The position numbers were made by a program, and so were the translations under genes. The notes under the pieces are model-generated. The model saw only the letters and a program-made list of their open reading frames with translations, was not told where the DNA came from and searched no databases. Positions 1 to 16,965 of a stretch of DNA of 64,000 bases are shown one piece after another. Positions within the stretch are counted from its first letter, which is position 1; every line of letters starts with the position of its first letter. The stretch is from Leptodactylus fallax (taxonomy: Eukaryota; Chordata; Amphibia; Anura; Leptodactylidae), in NCBI GenBank assembly GCA_947044405.1, contig CAMRHE010000330.1:1984001-2048000 (forward strand). Direction: 5' to 3'.

Positions 1-40
1 TTGTCAATATTACATCAAAAAACCTGAATGTGCATGTTTA

Positions 41-666
41 CTAGAGATGGGTGAACCTCTAAGATTTATTTAATTTCGGGTTCACACTGTTCAGCCCAAA
101 GACTGGAAATTTTTATACTCTGGAGTCTCTCCAGATCTCAGAGAATAATAGGTGTAATCCCAGGGGAGATATGGAAAGATAAAAAGTATACTCACCCACC
201 TCTTCTGGGCATCCTCGTGGCATCTGGAGCTCCCTTTGGGTACTCTTTTGGCCTCTTCCGACCCGGTTTGCTATGTCATGTGTTCCAGGGTCACCACTGA
301 GGCTTCTGATTGGGTCTCAGCAGTCACATGGAACATACCTAAGTGGTGACTGCATAGCATGGGTGTGACTGCTGAGGCCAAATCACAGACCTTAGCTGTA
401 TCCTCGGGCACATGACATCACCCAGAAGGCCATAAGAGGAGCCATAGAGCGCGCCGAATGCTGTAAGAATGCCCAGAAGCGGCGAGAGAAGGTGAATATA
501 ACTGTTTGTTAATCTTTTACACCTCTCTTGGCCTCCATCTGTTATACTATGGGGTCTGAAGACCCCCAGAGAATAATATTTTCACTTCTGGGTTACGGGT
601 GACGAACCCGTTTTGGAAAATTTGGGTCGAATCTCGTTCGATCCAAACCAGTTCGCTAATCTCTAG
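41..666. repeat. MITE-like repeat with AGAGATG-type ends
   Basis: The left end reads CTAGAGATGGGTGAAC and the right end GTTCGCTAATCTCTAG, an imperfect inverted terminal repeat. The interior has no coding capacity but has its own internal symmetry around paired 'ctctggggtct' motifs. A second member with the same ends lies at 11681-12100. Class is unknown; a non-autonomous DNA transposon is the simplest reading. Confidence 0.55.
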
Positions 667-1738
667 TGCTTACTCTAATTATTAATTCCATAAAAGATAT
701 GAATCAACTGGGATCACAATCCATATGGGGACCATATACAGAATGCACATGAATTGGTTGACAGAATACTAGATTTCAACACATACTTGTGATTTTGATT
801 CTATAACTGACTTCTTCATACACAGCAAGTGACTGCATGTGCATATCACCCATAAGAACCTGTGGCACCAGAGAATAGGAGGCAGGAGAGCTGGGAAGAG
901 AATAGAAGATGTCGCACACAGTTTCAGTTCTCTGTAGGAAGACTGTAGGAAGGTAAGGTACTATATTATGTGTGAAAGAATGTCTCCTATGTGTGTGAGG
1001 TGCGGGAATTATCTCCTATGTGGGGAGGGGAGCACTATTATCTTTGTTAGGGTAGCAAACAGGCACTATTGCCTATGAGAAGGGCACAAGGGAGACACAA
1101 TATTGCCTATATGGGGAGCCCTATTCCCTTTCTGGGGGCACAATGGGGGGCATCATAACCTTGCGTGAGCACAAGGGGGGGCACTGATACCTTATAACGG
1201 AGCTCAAAAGGTTCCCTCACTGGTAGTGCTGCATCAATGGGTGACGTAAGAGACACAACAATGCAGTCAAAAGCCACGGACAGGTTTAGCAGCCATGAAA
1301 GAATTTAAGAGTTGAACTTTCACACCAGTGCCCAATGCTATGCCATTGGGTTGAACTATTGGAACTCTGTATTGAAGGAATGTCCTGCTTTAACTGTTAT
1401 TGGAAAGCATTTTAAGACCATGTACTTTTATTAGTAGTAGTAATATAACACACTTTCATTCCACTTTCTATACTTTCCTCTTGCTTTTTTTTGGATTTGT
1501 GAGTTTCCTAGTACAGCTGTACCCTTCTGATCAGGTTAAATATACCTCTAGGGTTGTTTTCACATGGTCAACATTTCTAAGTACAGTAGTTATGTAGCCA
1601 TAATAAATCCACACTAAGGTGAAGACATGATCTGTGAAAACCTGAAATACTGGAAGCACTTAAGATGTTTGTGATAGCCAAAGGGTAATTTAATGGTATT
1701 AGCCTCCAACCTGCAATCTGAAGAAGTCACCAGTGTTA

Positions 1739-2226
1739 GGGCTTATTCACACGACAGCGAAGAACAGACATGTGACTGATGTTTTTTTTAACAGCTGTCA
1801 CAAGGAAGCTTTTAAAACAACGATAGTGAATTTGTGTATTCAAAGGTCTGACAAAAAGACCACAGACCATGGACCACTGACCCAGTAGAAATCAATAGGT
1901 CCATTTTTAATGGGCGTAAAAAAGAATTGACATCCAATTATGTCCATTGAAAATGGATCAGTGGGTTGGGTCAAAAAAAGGAAATTCACCAGTTTTTGGT
2001 CTGTTAAAAATGGATGCAAAAAGTATGACACTTGGTCATCAAAAAAGAAAGGATGCAAAGCCAATTTGTCCATTTTTCACAGCTGAGATACAGACATGGT
2101 TGTCAGATAAGATTTGTTCGATACATGTGCATAGGGTGGTCTCTGCAGCATGTGCATAGCTTTCTGGAGATCCTATTCAGAACAATGGGATAGTTGTGAA
2201 TATAGCTGCATGTGAATACACCCTAA
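1739..2226. repeat. MITE-like repeat, GGCTTATTCACACG ends (copy 1 of 3)
   Basis: It starts with GGGCTTATTCACACGAC and ends near GCATGTGAATACACCCTA, the inverse. The interior carries 'aatggatcagtgggttgggtc', shared in part with the copies at 16966-17431 and 47846-48210. It is non-coding; the short open frames inside have no recognisable motif. Confidence 0.5.
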
Positions 2227-2227
2227 T

Positions 2228-2490
2228 GCCGGGGCCCATCCACAGATTGCAGAAAAATATGCGCAGCGGAAATGCTGTGATTTCCAGCATTTTTTTTGGA
2301 AATCACAGCATGTCAATTATACCTATGGAAATGCCGTGGTTTCCCGGTATAATTGAAGCAGAAAATCCGCAGAGGCAAACTCTGTGGACTTTTTGTGAAA
2401 AGCGTTGTGGGGAAAACCATAATGCGTTTCTGCCACGGAATTTCCTGCAATGCTTTTTGGCTGCGGAACACTATGTGGGGCTTTAGTCTT
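2228..2490 (+). repeat. GC-rich fold-back repeat (family B)
   Basis: The copy contains the family landmarks 'ccacagattgcagaaaaat', 'atcacagcatgtcaattat', 'aagcagaaaatccgcagag' and 'gtgaaaagcgttgtgg', ending in 'tatgtggggctttagtctta'. The same ordered landmarks recur at 26191, 28327, 29261, 42591, 50220 and 51005. It directly abuts the unrelated fold-back repeat at 2491. Confidence 0.6.
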
Positions 2491-2712
2491 AGGCTAAGGC
2501 CCCATGTTGAGGAAACGCCGCTTTTTTTGTTGCAGATGTTGCTGTGTTTTTTTAGCCAAAGCCAGGAGTGGATTGAGCAGAGGTTAGAAGTATAAGAGCT
2601 CCCTATATATTTCCCATTCCTTTTGTAGCCATTCTTGGCTTTGGCTCAAAAAACCACAACAAAAACTGCAACAAAAAAACCTGCATTTCTGCAATGTGGG
2701 GCCTCAGCCTTA
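2491..2712. repeat. Fold-back MITE (family A, copy 1)
   Basis: The two halves are near-perfect inverted copies: 'aggctaaggccccatgttg' at the left pairs with 'caatgtggggcctcagcctt' at the right, and 'agccaaagccaggagtgg' pairs with 'ccattcttggctttggct'. The centre is 'ttcccattccttttgtag'. Six copies lie in this window (7409, 16511, 31604, 43301, 51301). Confidence 0.7.
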
Positions 2713-3939
2713 AGGTGCAGTCACAGAATGCAGCTGGTTGCAGTTAAAACTGCATCAGAAAAAACTGCATGCACACTGCATTCATTTAACACATTTAATC
2801 ACATCAAAACTGCATGCAGCTTTTTCCTTTTCCTGCAGTTTTGATTCCGTATTAGGCCACATGCACACAACCAAGTGCACATCTGATGTGGGGCCGAGTT
2901 GGCAGCAGAATGCACTTGGAGTGACATCCGAGTGCATTCCATGATGTACTTTCCTCTATGGGGGCTTCTTATGAGTTCTGTTCTGATGACACAAAGCAGG
3001 ATAGGACCTGCTCTATTTTAATCAGAACATAACGGACACCCCCTCAGAGGAACATCGGATGGTCGTGTACATGGAGCCTTAACTACACCAAGTGAATGTG
3101 GCCGAAGCTGTGGGCAGCAACCACATACACCCACAGGTTGTCTAAGGCCAAGAATGCCCCTCTGTTCCCCCTATGCTGACCTACCCAAGGACACTCAATG
3201 TTTGCAGGGTTCATAGTTACCAGTGCTTGGCTGAGGTAGAAGTTATTCAGCCACAAAGTAGTTAACAACAGTTGCTCATTTGTAGCAAGGATCATCTTGG
3301 CTGTAAATACTCTGAATGCTTGGTGAGAGCAGCGTTCCCAAGGCAATACACAGCAATTGCCCAGATCTCGCAGGGATTTGTGCTCCGCTCCTACAGGTCC
3401 CACTTCTCGGACACATGCTAAGTTTGCTACACTAACTACAGTTAGGACTCAATCCCAAAACATGGGTAGCTGCAAGGGTTGCAACAAAGTTTTGAATGGC
3501 AGACCTGGAAAGCTCCCTTTTATATGAGATTTTCCCACCTAGCACTACTAGAAAGCATCAAGCTGCAGCGTGCAAAGATCTACGAAAAGGACACAACGCA
3601 ACACGCTTCTGCCCACTTGGTTCGAATCATATTGATTAGAAACCCTCTTTCCATAAAGTGCCTGAAGAAGGTGAAATAACTCATCAGGAAACACTAAGTG
3701 ACAACTCTACATCATACAGTACAATAAGTCATCGGCATAAACAAGTCAATAAACAGCAAAATACACTGCACAATAAGACGTATAAAGCACAAACAGATGT
3801 ACAAAGAGATACACAGGACAATCATAAGTAAGGACCTAGAAAGGTTGCCCACCCAAAATCATTTTGTGGAAGGGAGTGGTTTCCACCACCTTACAAATGA
3901 TTTCTTAGTCTCATGCACACAGCACTATTATGACTCACA

Positions 3940-4866
<927 letters not shown>

Positions 4867-6463
4867 TACATATATGTACATACAAGTGTTCTGTACCTCT
4901 ACAAGCATTGAGGCTACAGAAGAATAACTAAGAGCAACTGACAAAGCCTGTAAAGCAGCACTTGGAAGTTGTGCGGCTTTGCACTATGGAGGCAGACAGG
5001 AATCCTTAGATTTTCCATATTACTGGAAGTTATGTCAAAAATAAAGAATTTTGGAGTAAAGAAAATACAGCTAAATTCTGGTGTAAATCATGGCTAAAAG
5101 TGGAGTACATGCGGGGAGTCAAAGTAAAATACTTTTGAATCTTTTTAGTTTTAAAAAGTGTCTAGAAAATGTGCCAAATGTATTAACGGCGCGCAATGCT
5201 GTAATTGTTCAGTATATGTATGAAGTATGCCAGCCATGATGTGGCTTAAAGGGATTTTTCAGGTCTTTGATATTGATGACCTGTCCTTAGAAACAGATAA
5301 CAAGAGAGAGTTGAAGTACAATTCACAGACACTACGTAATCTAGTCACAGAGCTGTGACTGTTTTAGTTCCTTGGAGTGTTGTGGTCCCTTCAATTTGTT
5401 CATAGATGGCGGTGTCTTGAGTCAGACATTCACCAATCTGATATGATGACCTATCCTAAGCACAGGTTATTAATATTAAAGGGTTCTCCAAGGCTTGGTA
5501 TTGATGGTCTATCCTTAGCATAGGTCTTAAATATTAGAATAGTAGGGGTCTGACACCTGGCACACCCACCGATCAGCTGTATGGAGCACAGCGTATGGAG
5601 TACTGTGTAAAGTGAATGGCAGCCACATTTCTCATATCTCAGTTTCATTACCTCAAACATCTCTGTGCACTGAACCAATGCTTTCACTTCTACTTTTGGA
5701 GTGTTGAACATTTAGTTTAGATCTACATTATTATTATAGGTATTTGTCCAAAAATATGAACATTCTTGAATTAAGTATTAACTAATGTAAAATCCTCTGC
5801 TTTAAAAATTAGTCGACCTTTTAACAAAGCTTGTACTGAATTTATTATAAACCATAAAATCAGAAAAAAAGCAGAAACCCAAATCCTGGAAGATACAGTA
5901 TGCGGTATCAGCACATACTGGGGGTATTTATTAAGCATGGAGTTTCTGAAGCCAGTTTTAATGAATTCCGTGTATGGTATAAGATGAGACAGAATTACTA
6001 AAAGGCGCAGAACTCTTAATAATTCTTGTACATGTAGGCGCGCATGAACTCATGCCAGCCAGGAAGTGATGGACCAGGGCAAGCCCCGCCCCACCCAGAT
6101 TCAGGCCCAGCTCCACCTACTGTCTACAAAAGCGGTAAGTGAGGCGCAGGAGATGAAACTTGCCATCATGTACCAGGCACCATGTTGAAGTGCATTTTTG
6201 GCCACTTTCTAGGCACAGCAGGGTTAGTTAATCTGGGCCACTGAATGCTGGTGAAGTCAGTTAGGATGCATGTACATGTTCTGATTTTTGTATGCAGTTT
6301 TTGAAGCAAAAACCAGGAGTGAACTGAAAAAAAGAAGAGGAGGCGGAGATCCCAATATGATCCTTACCTAGCTTCAAAAACTGCATGCATATACCTGATT
6401 GTGTAAATGCACCCTTAAAGAGTATACAAGTGCAGGTGATCAAGAGACATGAGGTTGTGAGAC

Positions 6464-6620
6464 TAGGTGACAGTGGCTAGTAGTTATCTCGCAGAACTGG
6501 GGTTCTGGGTTCAAATCCACTAAAGGATACCATCGGCATGAGCCTATCATGTTCTCTGTGTACTGTAGGTTTCTGCCTGGTTTAGAGGGATATGTTTGTG
6601 CTGTATAAGTAATAGGAAAT
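6464..6620 (+). repeat. tRNA-derived SINE relic
   Basis: A degenerate RNA polymerase III promoter is visible: an A-box-like 'agtggctagtagttatc' at about 6472, and a clear B box GGGTTCAAATCC at 6507-6518. These are followed by a diverged SINE body ('aaaggataccatcggcat', 'tatcatgttctctgtg'). The layout matches common frog and fish tRNA-SINEs. No intact tRNA cloverleaf is formed, so it is not called a tRNA gene. Confidence 0.55.
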
Positions 6621-6791
6621 GAAATGGTGAGTAAACCAGATGTGGCAGATCCATTAATAACTATATACAATATTGCTGAATAAAACATAACTCAGTTTCA
6701 ATGGTATATACAGCACCTGCTCTCCCCTCTACACATGAAGACTAGAAAATCCTATACTTGTTTAACCCTTTCAGGACGGAGGGTAGTATGC

Positions 6792-7408
6792 TAAAGGGGT
6801 TGTCCGGAATAAACTGTAATTCCTATACTAATCTAAACACCCTCCCCCGCCTACTTTCTAAATTACATAATTTATCAATAATGTATATTTACCCATATCC
6901 CTGAGGCGGTCATTTGACCACCCCAGGGACATTTTCTTTTTAACGGAACCTCTACTGCGCAGTGGAGATGGATTTTCAGCTGCAGAGCACAGAGCAGCGC
7001 CGGGACTATTGCGCGTGCCTGCAGAGTCAGAAAAGAGGGAGGAGCCGTCTCGCAGGAGGAAGTCTGGAAGAAAGAGAGGTAAGTATGATGGGGTGGGGGG
7101 TGGGCTGAGTTAGCTGGAAAGGGTTAGTGGTGGGTGGGATAGCTGGAGAGACAGGGAGGGGGTGTGAGAGGGAGGTGGAGGTAGTGAGAGGGAGATAATG
7201 TGAGTCAGCCTACAAGTACCATGATGCATTAGCTAAGACAGCAGGAAGCTATACCATGTAAACAAATGCAGAAGATGTCTGGAGCTCCCAGAGAAACACA
7301 GAAATCACTCAAAACACGACTAAAGGTATTTAGGTCCATTTATTAACCTATTAATAGCAATAAGAGACCTTTTTTGAAAAAACATTTTTTGCCCAGAAAA
7401 CCCCTTTA
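6792..7408. repeat. MITE-like repeat, AAAGGGGTT ends (copy 1 of 3)
   Basis: It starts TAAAGGGGTTGTCCGG and ends CCCAGAAAACCCCTTTAA, an imperfect inverted terminal repeat. The interior is G-rich ('gatggggtggggggtggg') with no coding. Elements with the same type of ends lie at 12486-12805 and 20302-20688. Confidence 0.55.
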
Positions 7409-7593
7409 AGGCTAAGGCAGATTTTGCTGCGGTTTTTTGAGCTAAAGCCAGGAGTGGATTGAGCAGAAGGTAGAAGTATAAGAACTTCCTTTATATTTCC
7501 CATTCATTTTGTGGTCATTGTTGGCTTTGGCTCAAAAAACCACAACAAAATCTGCAACAAAAAAGCTGCGTTTCAACGTGGGGCCTCAGCCTA
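7409..7593. repeat. Fold-back MITE (family A, copy 2)
   Basis: The halves pair through 'agctaaagccaggagtgg' and 'cattgttggctttggct'. The left arm lacks the outer 'ccccacgttgcgg' segment, so the copy is shortened on that side. It abuts the previous repeat with no gap. Confidence 0.65.
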
Positions 7594-7599
7594 TGGCTC

Positions 7600-8270
7600 A
7601 GTGACTTCATATTTTCCTTCCCCGCCTTTCAAAATTCATAACTTTTTTAATTTTTGTTGACATAGCTATGTGAGGGCTTATTCTTTGCGTGAAGAGTTGT
7701 ACTTTCATTTTGCACCATTAATGTTTTGATGATCTTTTATTAATGTTTTTGGGGGGTCCAGGTGAACAATTTTATCATAACATTTAGCATTTTGTTTTTA
7801 TGGTGTTCGCTCTGCATAAAAAATGATATAGCAGCTTTGTCTGGTGCGTAATTACGATTATGGCAATATCTTATTTTTATTGCATTTATCATGTTTTACC
7901 GATTTTACAAATAAAACATCACTTTTTTTTTTTTAAACAAAAAAAAGAACGATTTTCCTGGGGTCACCGTATTCTGACGCCTATAATTTGTTTTCTGTTT
8001 TGTTGATGAAAATATGTCAGCCCTGTTTATTTGTGGGGCAAGTTTTAGTTTTTATTGGTAACCTTCTTGGTATGTATGACTTTTTGATCACTTTTTATTT
8101 TTAGCTATTTTTTGGGGTAAACAAGGTGACCAAAATATGTTAATTTGCGAATTGTGGTATAATTTTTTATGGCGTTCGCTGAACAGTATTACATTCAATG
8201 ACAGCGCTGATCGTTAACTATACGCTCGGTGCGACATAACAGTACAGCTCAGAGCGGGAAGGGGTTAAAT
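7600..8270. repeat. Unclassified T-rich dispersed repeat
   Basis: The stretch holds 'cataacttttttaatttttg', 'atgtgagggcttattctttg' and 'atggtgttcgctctgcat', a phrase set I recognise as a common frog interspersed repeat. It ends at 'gcgggaaggggttaaa'. No protein or clear terminal repeat is visible, so the class is left open. Confidence 0.4.
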
Positions 8271-9792
8271 ATAGCATATAGCAATACAACTATTATGTAC
8301 ACATGACTACTGTAGGACAGAACAGGATTTTTGCCTCTATATTTTGTATTCATTGGCTGCAAACAAATATGAAACCAAGGAGGGACTGATGGAGAAAATA
8401 TCTGAAAATACATTGCATTGCTTATTCTGATCACAGTAAAACCTTTTCAGAAGACCCCCCCAATTTTTCCAGGGACTGAGTTTCCTACCATTATACTATA
8501 TGGAAATGTATCTCTATAAGCAGACCACCCCCTTATCCAACCAATGACCACTTTTTTAGCTATTTTTTCAGTGTGATCCCCAATGAAAAGACCACATATT
8601 ACACTTACATGCTGTGTGAGACTAATATGGAAGTAGCTCTGTTTTGTACCTCATCACTGGATTGCAGCAAACAAGAGCAAGAGACTTGTAAGGGACATCA
8701 GGGGAGAAAAGTCACCATCGCCCCACTGAGTACAGAGGCCATGTCATAGTCAATGGGTGATTGCTGAACAGTAGAGACTACAATCTGCCACTGAGGTTCT
8801 GAATCTACAAGGGCAGGTCAAAGTCAATCTTGAGACAAACTTGGGAACAAGGCCACAAAAGGGTCCTGTTTTATGTATATTCAGCAATAAAATGGGCATT
8901 CTCAGGTGAACTTCAAAGTTCAGATTTTGGCCTTTGAAATGTCAGCGAGTAAGGTTAGCAGTGAAGAGGGAAAATGGACAAGGAAGCCATATTTGGGTAC
9001 AAAAATGAGAGGACAGCCATGCTAGGAACCAAGAATGAGAGGTGGACCAGCGGAGAACCAGCATGTAAAAGGATACCATGCTAGGAACGAGAAGGTGACC
9101 ATGGTGGGGATTTAGAAAGATGCCATGTTGTGGACCAAAAATGATGGGGCCATCTTGAACTAGGAAATGTGCAGGTCACCAGGGGAGTAAGAGAGAGTTG
9201 GGGCCCCCTATGGTTATGTGTGTGGGTTGCAGTGACTTGTGAACATACAATACCATGGCTGTTTTATTAGTCCTGCTCTAGGCCTAGTTCTGTGTGTTAT
9301 GCTGATGTGATACCAAGCATAAAATACATGATACTTGGCTTTTTCGTCATTATTTTGGGTTTAAGAGGGCTGCACATACTTGCTGACTCCATTAGACACT
9401 TTAAACTGCATTCTGTATAATTTTTTATTGAGAGGGCCATACCTAAAAGACCATTTTCCATGCACATTTGCATGGTCATTTCAGTTCTATCTCAGGATCT
9501 TATTGCTATTTGATAGCAGATATAGAGCTAAGGGAGTATCTCTTACAATGTCTGCATCTGAGCTGTACTGTATTACTATTATTATGTTTTACTGTGTTAT
9601 GCCTTGTAATAATGTGAGTGTTAGCCAGTGTTTCTTTACAGGTGCTGTGACCATAACAGTCATCTATTTGCACTGCATGTATTGTTTTGCAGGTGGGCAC
9701 ATGGGCATCACAGAACTCTAAAACATCTGGTGTGTGGATATACAAATGTGGTGCCAGATAGGCTCCATGCAAGGTTGGAACCAATGTATATA

Positions 9793-10721
<929 letters not shown>

Positions 10722-11680
10722 TATGTAAGGTTGAATGCTCTGTCTTGTTTCTTTTGTGTAGTGAGCAGTAGATGTGTACATTGAGTGTCAAGTACAGCTG
10801 TAACATTCCACCTGGTACTGACAAGAGCTGCAGCAAAGAACCAGCCTTCAGGACACAGCCAAGGCCATTGGTGAAAGCTGAGAGACTATTGGGGACTGTA
10901 GCCTGGTTTCACAGTACTCAAGAGCATGTGTTTGACAACACCATTGAGGAGGTGATTGTACATCAATGGTCAGTCAAATGGGGACTGATACCTCAACTAC
11001 TAGAGTGCAGTTCAACATCATTGATGGGGTCTGAGGAAGTGGGGTTGTACTTTTGACATTAATAAGCCAGCAGAACCAGGAATGGAGATTGGATACAGGT
11101 CTAGGTGGTAGCCCTCCATTCCTACAAGACTATCATGGGCAGATGAGAGTCTGAGTACAACAGCTGGTGACTTGGGTGTGCCAAAGGAGCAAACCATAAA
11201 CCGTGCCATCAGCAATTTGGGTTGAAGGAATGCTATGATGACATTTTCATGACTGCTAAACGGTCATGGTCGTGTGAATGCAGAATCAATGATGGCTAAG
11301 CTAACCACATACAACCCTGAACCATAGCCCCATAGAAACTGAACTGCATTACATTACTGTGCACTGTTATTATCCCAGTAAGATTAACAGAGCAACGTTC
11401 TATAATTGACATGTTATATTGTGTTATGCCTTGATAAATCAATGTGTGCATTCCTTTGCAGTTTCTGTGGCCATAGCAGTCATATGTTTGTTTGCACTCT
11501 ATGTGTTATTTGCAGGTTAGAAACATAAGCTGAACCAATCTCTGGTCACAGGTGTGAACTTTGGAGAGTGTCTGTGGACTGCACAGGCTCCAAAAAAAGG
11601 TGGAGCCAGAATATATATAAGGCTGACTGGCATGCTTCATGGTTGTCAATATTTTGTAGAGCGCAAAGGATGTATTAAGA

Positions 11681-12100
11681 CTAGAGATGAGCGAATCGAT
11701 TCTGCAGAAGTGGAATTCGATCCGAATTTCAGGAAATCTTCGATTTTTCATGATTCCGGATTTCGTGATGCTTTGTGGTAACGAATATTTAGTAAGGACC
11801 TTTGTGACATCAGACAGGCACAAGATATTCTCTAGTGATGTGATTGGGTAGGCGTGTCTTTGCTTGTTAGCAGATCCTTCCACATGAATAAAAGTTGTCC
11901 GTGCTGAAGAGAGAGAGAGAGAGACATGATCGCGGTATCCAAGGGCTTCCGCCATTTTGCCGCCCACCTGCCCACCTCGGCTCTCTGTAGCCCGGAAATA
12001 GCTGTTTATTTGCCGCGAAATAATTCGGATCGAAGCAAATTTTTTTGGAACTTCGAATCGAACTGCCGAATCGAACTTTTGAGAAATTCGCTCATCTCTA
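11681..12100. repeat. MITE-like repeat with AGAGATGAGCGAAT ends
   Basis: It starts CTAGAGATGAGCGAATCGAT and ends AAATTCGCTCATCTCTA, inverted ends of about 15 bp. 'gaattcgatccgaat' and 'attcggatcgaagc' show further internal inverted symmetry. It also holds a short GA-dinucleotide tract near 11909. A 251-codon minus-strand open frame across it is not supported as a gene. Confidence 0.6.
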
Positions 12101-12485
12101 ATTAGGACAGCTGTGGTGTGCCAACCAGGATTGATAAGAGCTGCAGCAAAGAACTGCCTGGTCTGTGAGAAGAGCTGTGTCCAGCCAGCAAGGATCACTA
12201 TAGGCGCTGGGATCCTACTGGGTTGGGAACCATTACTTGACCTGCACTTGGCTGCATCCATGGTTTTGATTGCTTAAACTAAGGAGTCCCTTTGAACAGT
12301 GGTGCCCCTTGGAAGCTCGTAGGAGGTTGTGAACTGCTTCCTGCAGAGAAACTGTGTGGGTATGAGAGAAGCCCTAGAAGGTATTCATATATGAGACCAA
12401 AACTGATACTGTGCCAACCCATTATGGCTTTGCCATAACTTGTTATTTTAAGTTGGTCCCTAAGTCTGTTAAAGACTGTGAGCAT

Positions 12486-12805
12486 TAAAGGGGTTATCCA
12501 GCTTCCAAAAATAATCTGCAAATACATCCACAGCAGTGCTAAATCCTCACTGCTCCCTTATGCAGTCTTTGCTTGTCTTTATTTTACTTGATCACATGTT
12601 GCTGTGATGTTTTGTTTGCTGGCTGAATTGCTCACAGGGAAGGGTAGTGAGCTTGCAAACGAAACAACACAGCTGAGGTCAATGACCTGAAAATAAATCA
12701 GATAGATATGGCTGAAATTAAACATGATATATATTAGGAAGTGTTTTGTATTGATGCATCCTGTTATTTGGCCCACATTATTCAAAAACCGGATAACCCA
12801 TTTAA
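12486..12805. repeat. MITE-like repeat, AAAGGGGTTATCC ends (copy 2 of 3)
   Basis: The left end TTAAAGGGGTTATCCAGC is mirrored by AACCGGATAACCCATTTAA at the right. The interior is AT-rich and non-coding. Confidence 0.55.
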
Positions 12806-13741
12806 TCACATGTCCACTAGAGACTCTAACCATTAAGCTGTGTGCCCACTAAAAACTGTAACCCGTATGCTGATGTGGGGCACTAGTGAACTTTGCCCTT
12901 TAACAGACTGTAACTGCCAAGCCTTGACCCCATTTGTGACTCTATCCATGCCTTATACTGTAATGATCAAGCATTAGTCCCCGATTGAGTAAAATTCTAT
13001 TCAGTAAATTGGCACGTTTGCCTTTTCACTACACTGTGCTTGAGTGGGTCCAATTGTCAGGGCCAAGGGCAACCCCCAAAACTGACCATTCTTACAGACT
13101 ATTCTAAAGAAAGCAGACTCCAGGAAAACCTGACGCAACCTTGACAATGGTTCCACGAAAGCTGCACTTTTTGCACTGATCCTAAATTACAGCCTGTAAA
13201 TTCCAGAGCTATAATCATAATCCTGCTGACTTCAGAGCTGAAATCTCCCAGCAGTTTTTTCTTAATCCTTTTGACTACAATATAAAAGCTGGCTTCTGAA
13301 ATTAAAAATGGGAGAAAGTCTGCAACTAATACTGAGAACTGCTCATATCATTGACAACCATATATGTGGTTCGTGGGGGGCCGGATTTATTTTTATAGAC
13401 TCCGTGTCAGAGGTCTCACTGAAGAACAATACTGTCAGCCCAGTGTATTTACCCTATAAGCAGGCGATGTGATAAAATAACAAAATTGCCATTACTTGCT
13501 CCAGCACTCCAGCGCTGCTTCAGTGGTCCCTGCCAGCCTTTATTTACTTTCCTGCAGCAATGACGTACCATACATCCACATGGCCACTGCAGCCGATCAT
13601 TGACCTCAGCAGTGATGCTTGCATGTACGGCATGCGACCTCTGAGACCAGTGATTGGCTGCAGTTGTCATGTAGCTGTACATGATGTCTGTTCTGTAGGA
13701 CACATAGACAAAGCTCAACAGAGACCACTTTAAAGGAGGAG

Positions 13742-14124
13742 TTAAAGGGAACCTGTCAGGTTGATTTGGGACACTAAACCACCCACAGGTTCTTATAGAC
13801 CTGGGGTTTAGTCTCCCAATTCGCCCTGTTATAATGCAGTCCGTGGCCACAGTTCTTCAGTGAAGCCGGAGTGTACACCTCGGCTTCACTGCGCAAGTGC
13901 TGGAGGTACAGGCCATGCACACTAAAGCTGATGTGTACTCCTCTAACTTCATTGAAGAACTGCTCCGGCGTGAAGAGTACAAGCAATGGGGAAGTATAAA
14001 GCTTAATTATTTTTAATGCAGCCACGGATTGCATTATAACAGCGATTTGGGACACTAAAGCCCCAGTCCATAAGGACCTGTGGATGGTTTATTGTCCCAT
14101 ATTGCCCTGACAGATTCCCTCTAA
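13742..14124. repeat. Fold-back repeat, AAGGGAACCTGTCAG ends
   Basis: The left arm TTAAAGGGAACCTGTCAGG pairs with CCTGACAGATTCCCTCTAA at the right. Farther in, 'cccaattcgccctgttataatg' type sequence recurs inverted as 'cattataacagcgatttggg'. A second element with related ends lies at 41180-41780. Confidence 0.6.
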
Positions 14125-14259
14125 CAGGTATTTTTTTATTTTCATTTTATTACATTGCCTGCAGTACAGCAACATTTTTAAAATTTGAGATTATATTTTT
14201 CCTGCTGAGATTCCGCTTTATGTGTCAGTCTGCTTTCCATATTCTTCAGTCTGACTATA

Positions 14260-15899
<1,640 letters not shown>

Positions 15900-16510
15900 T
15901 ATATAAAGCTGGTCTTTGAACAGTATGAATAGGGCCATATTCAACCTTCTGGGTCCCCACTGCACTCCATGTCCTGGTGTCTCCCAACACACGCAGGAAA
16001 TGTTCTGAGATGCTATACAGCCAACTACTAGCAGAGATGGGTCAACGTTCCAGCTAGTGACTGGTTGAGTGGACATCTTGGAACATTTCCTGTGTGTTGG
16101 TTGACATCAGAAAATGGAGTTCAGTGTGGACTCAGTCAAGCTATGGTCCAATGGGGATAGGGGTGAGTGGGGTAACCTTTTGTTACGTTAAAGGGATTGT
16201 CTGGACCCAAATCTCCACAGGACAGCTGTTAATGAATGAGCAGCGCTGCTTCTATTCAAGTAATAGGATCTGCGCAGCAGCCCCATTCACTGTATAGAGG
16301 TGATCCGCTCCCCGATACTTGCAGCTTCTGGCACCCGGAGGCTGCTGCAACAACTGATCTGTGCGTGGTTCAGTTGTCCAACCCCCACAGATCATAAAGT
16401 GATGATCTATCCTGTGGATAGATCATCAGTATCAAAAAGTGGCCAGAAAATCCTTATAACATGAACCTATTTAGCTGTTTTCACTTTATTTTTAATTTGA
16501 AAACCCCTTT

Positions 16511-16733
16511 AGGCTGAGGCCCCACGTTGCGGAAGAAGCAGCTTTTTTTGTTGCAGATTTTGTTACGGTTTTTTGAGCCAAAGTCAGAAGTGGATTGAGC
16601 AGAAGGGAGAAGTATAAGAGCTTCCTATATATTTCCCATTCCTTTTGCACCATTCATGGCTTTGGCTCAAAAAAACGCAACAAAAACTGCAACAAAAAAA
16701 GCTGCGTTTCCGCAACGTGGGACCTCAGTCTTA
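16511..16733. repeat. Fold-back MITE (family A, copy 3)
   Basis: 'taggctgaggccccacgttg' at the left pairs with 'caacgtgggacctcagtctta' at the right, and 'gagccaaagtcagaagtgg' pairs with 'cattcatggctttggctc'. The arms span almost the whole element. Confidence 0.7.
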
Positions 16734-16965
16734 GTCGGGCACACGTGTGACATAGGTTAGCCCCTGGAAAACCACCAACAGCTACCCTGCTATGATGTAC
16801 AGTAGCAGGACAGTGCATGATTTATATCCCATCCACACACTGCAGAAAAAAAATGCACTCCAAAGTGTCTTGTGCTGCGAGTTCTGAACCCACCGCATGT
16901 GAATTGTTGCTCTGGATGCAAGATGTCGAGCACATAGATTTATGCCAACACCATAGAGATGAATT

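Noticed and set aside
3083..3403. 106-codon minus-strand frame
   Set aside because: No domain, no homologue recognised and no splice context; likely chance.
6464..6540. Functional tRNA gene
   Set aside because: Only A- and B-box-like motifs remain; acceptor and anticodon stems do not form and a SINE body follows.
11506..12261. 251-codon minus-strand open frame
   Set aside because: It crosses a MITE with inverted ends, has no recognisable domain, and its frame is open by chance in repeat sequence.
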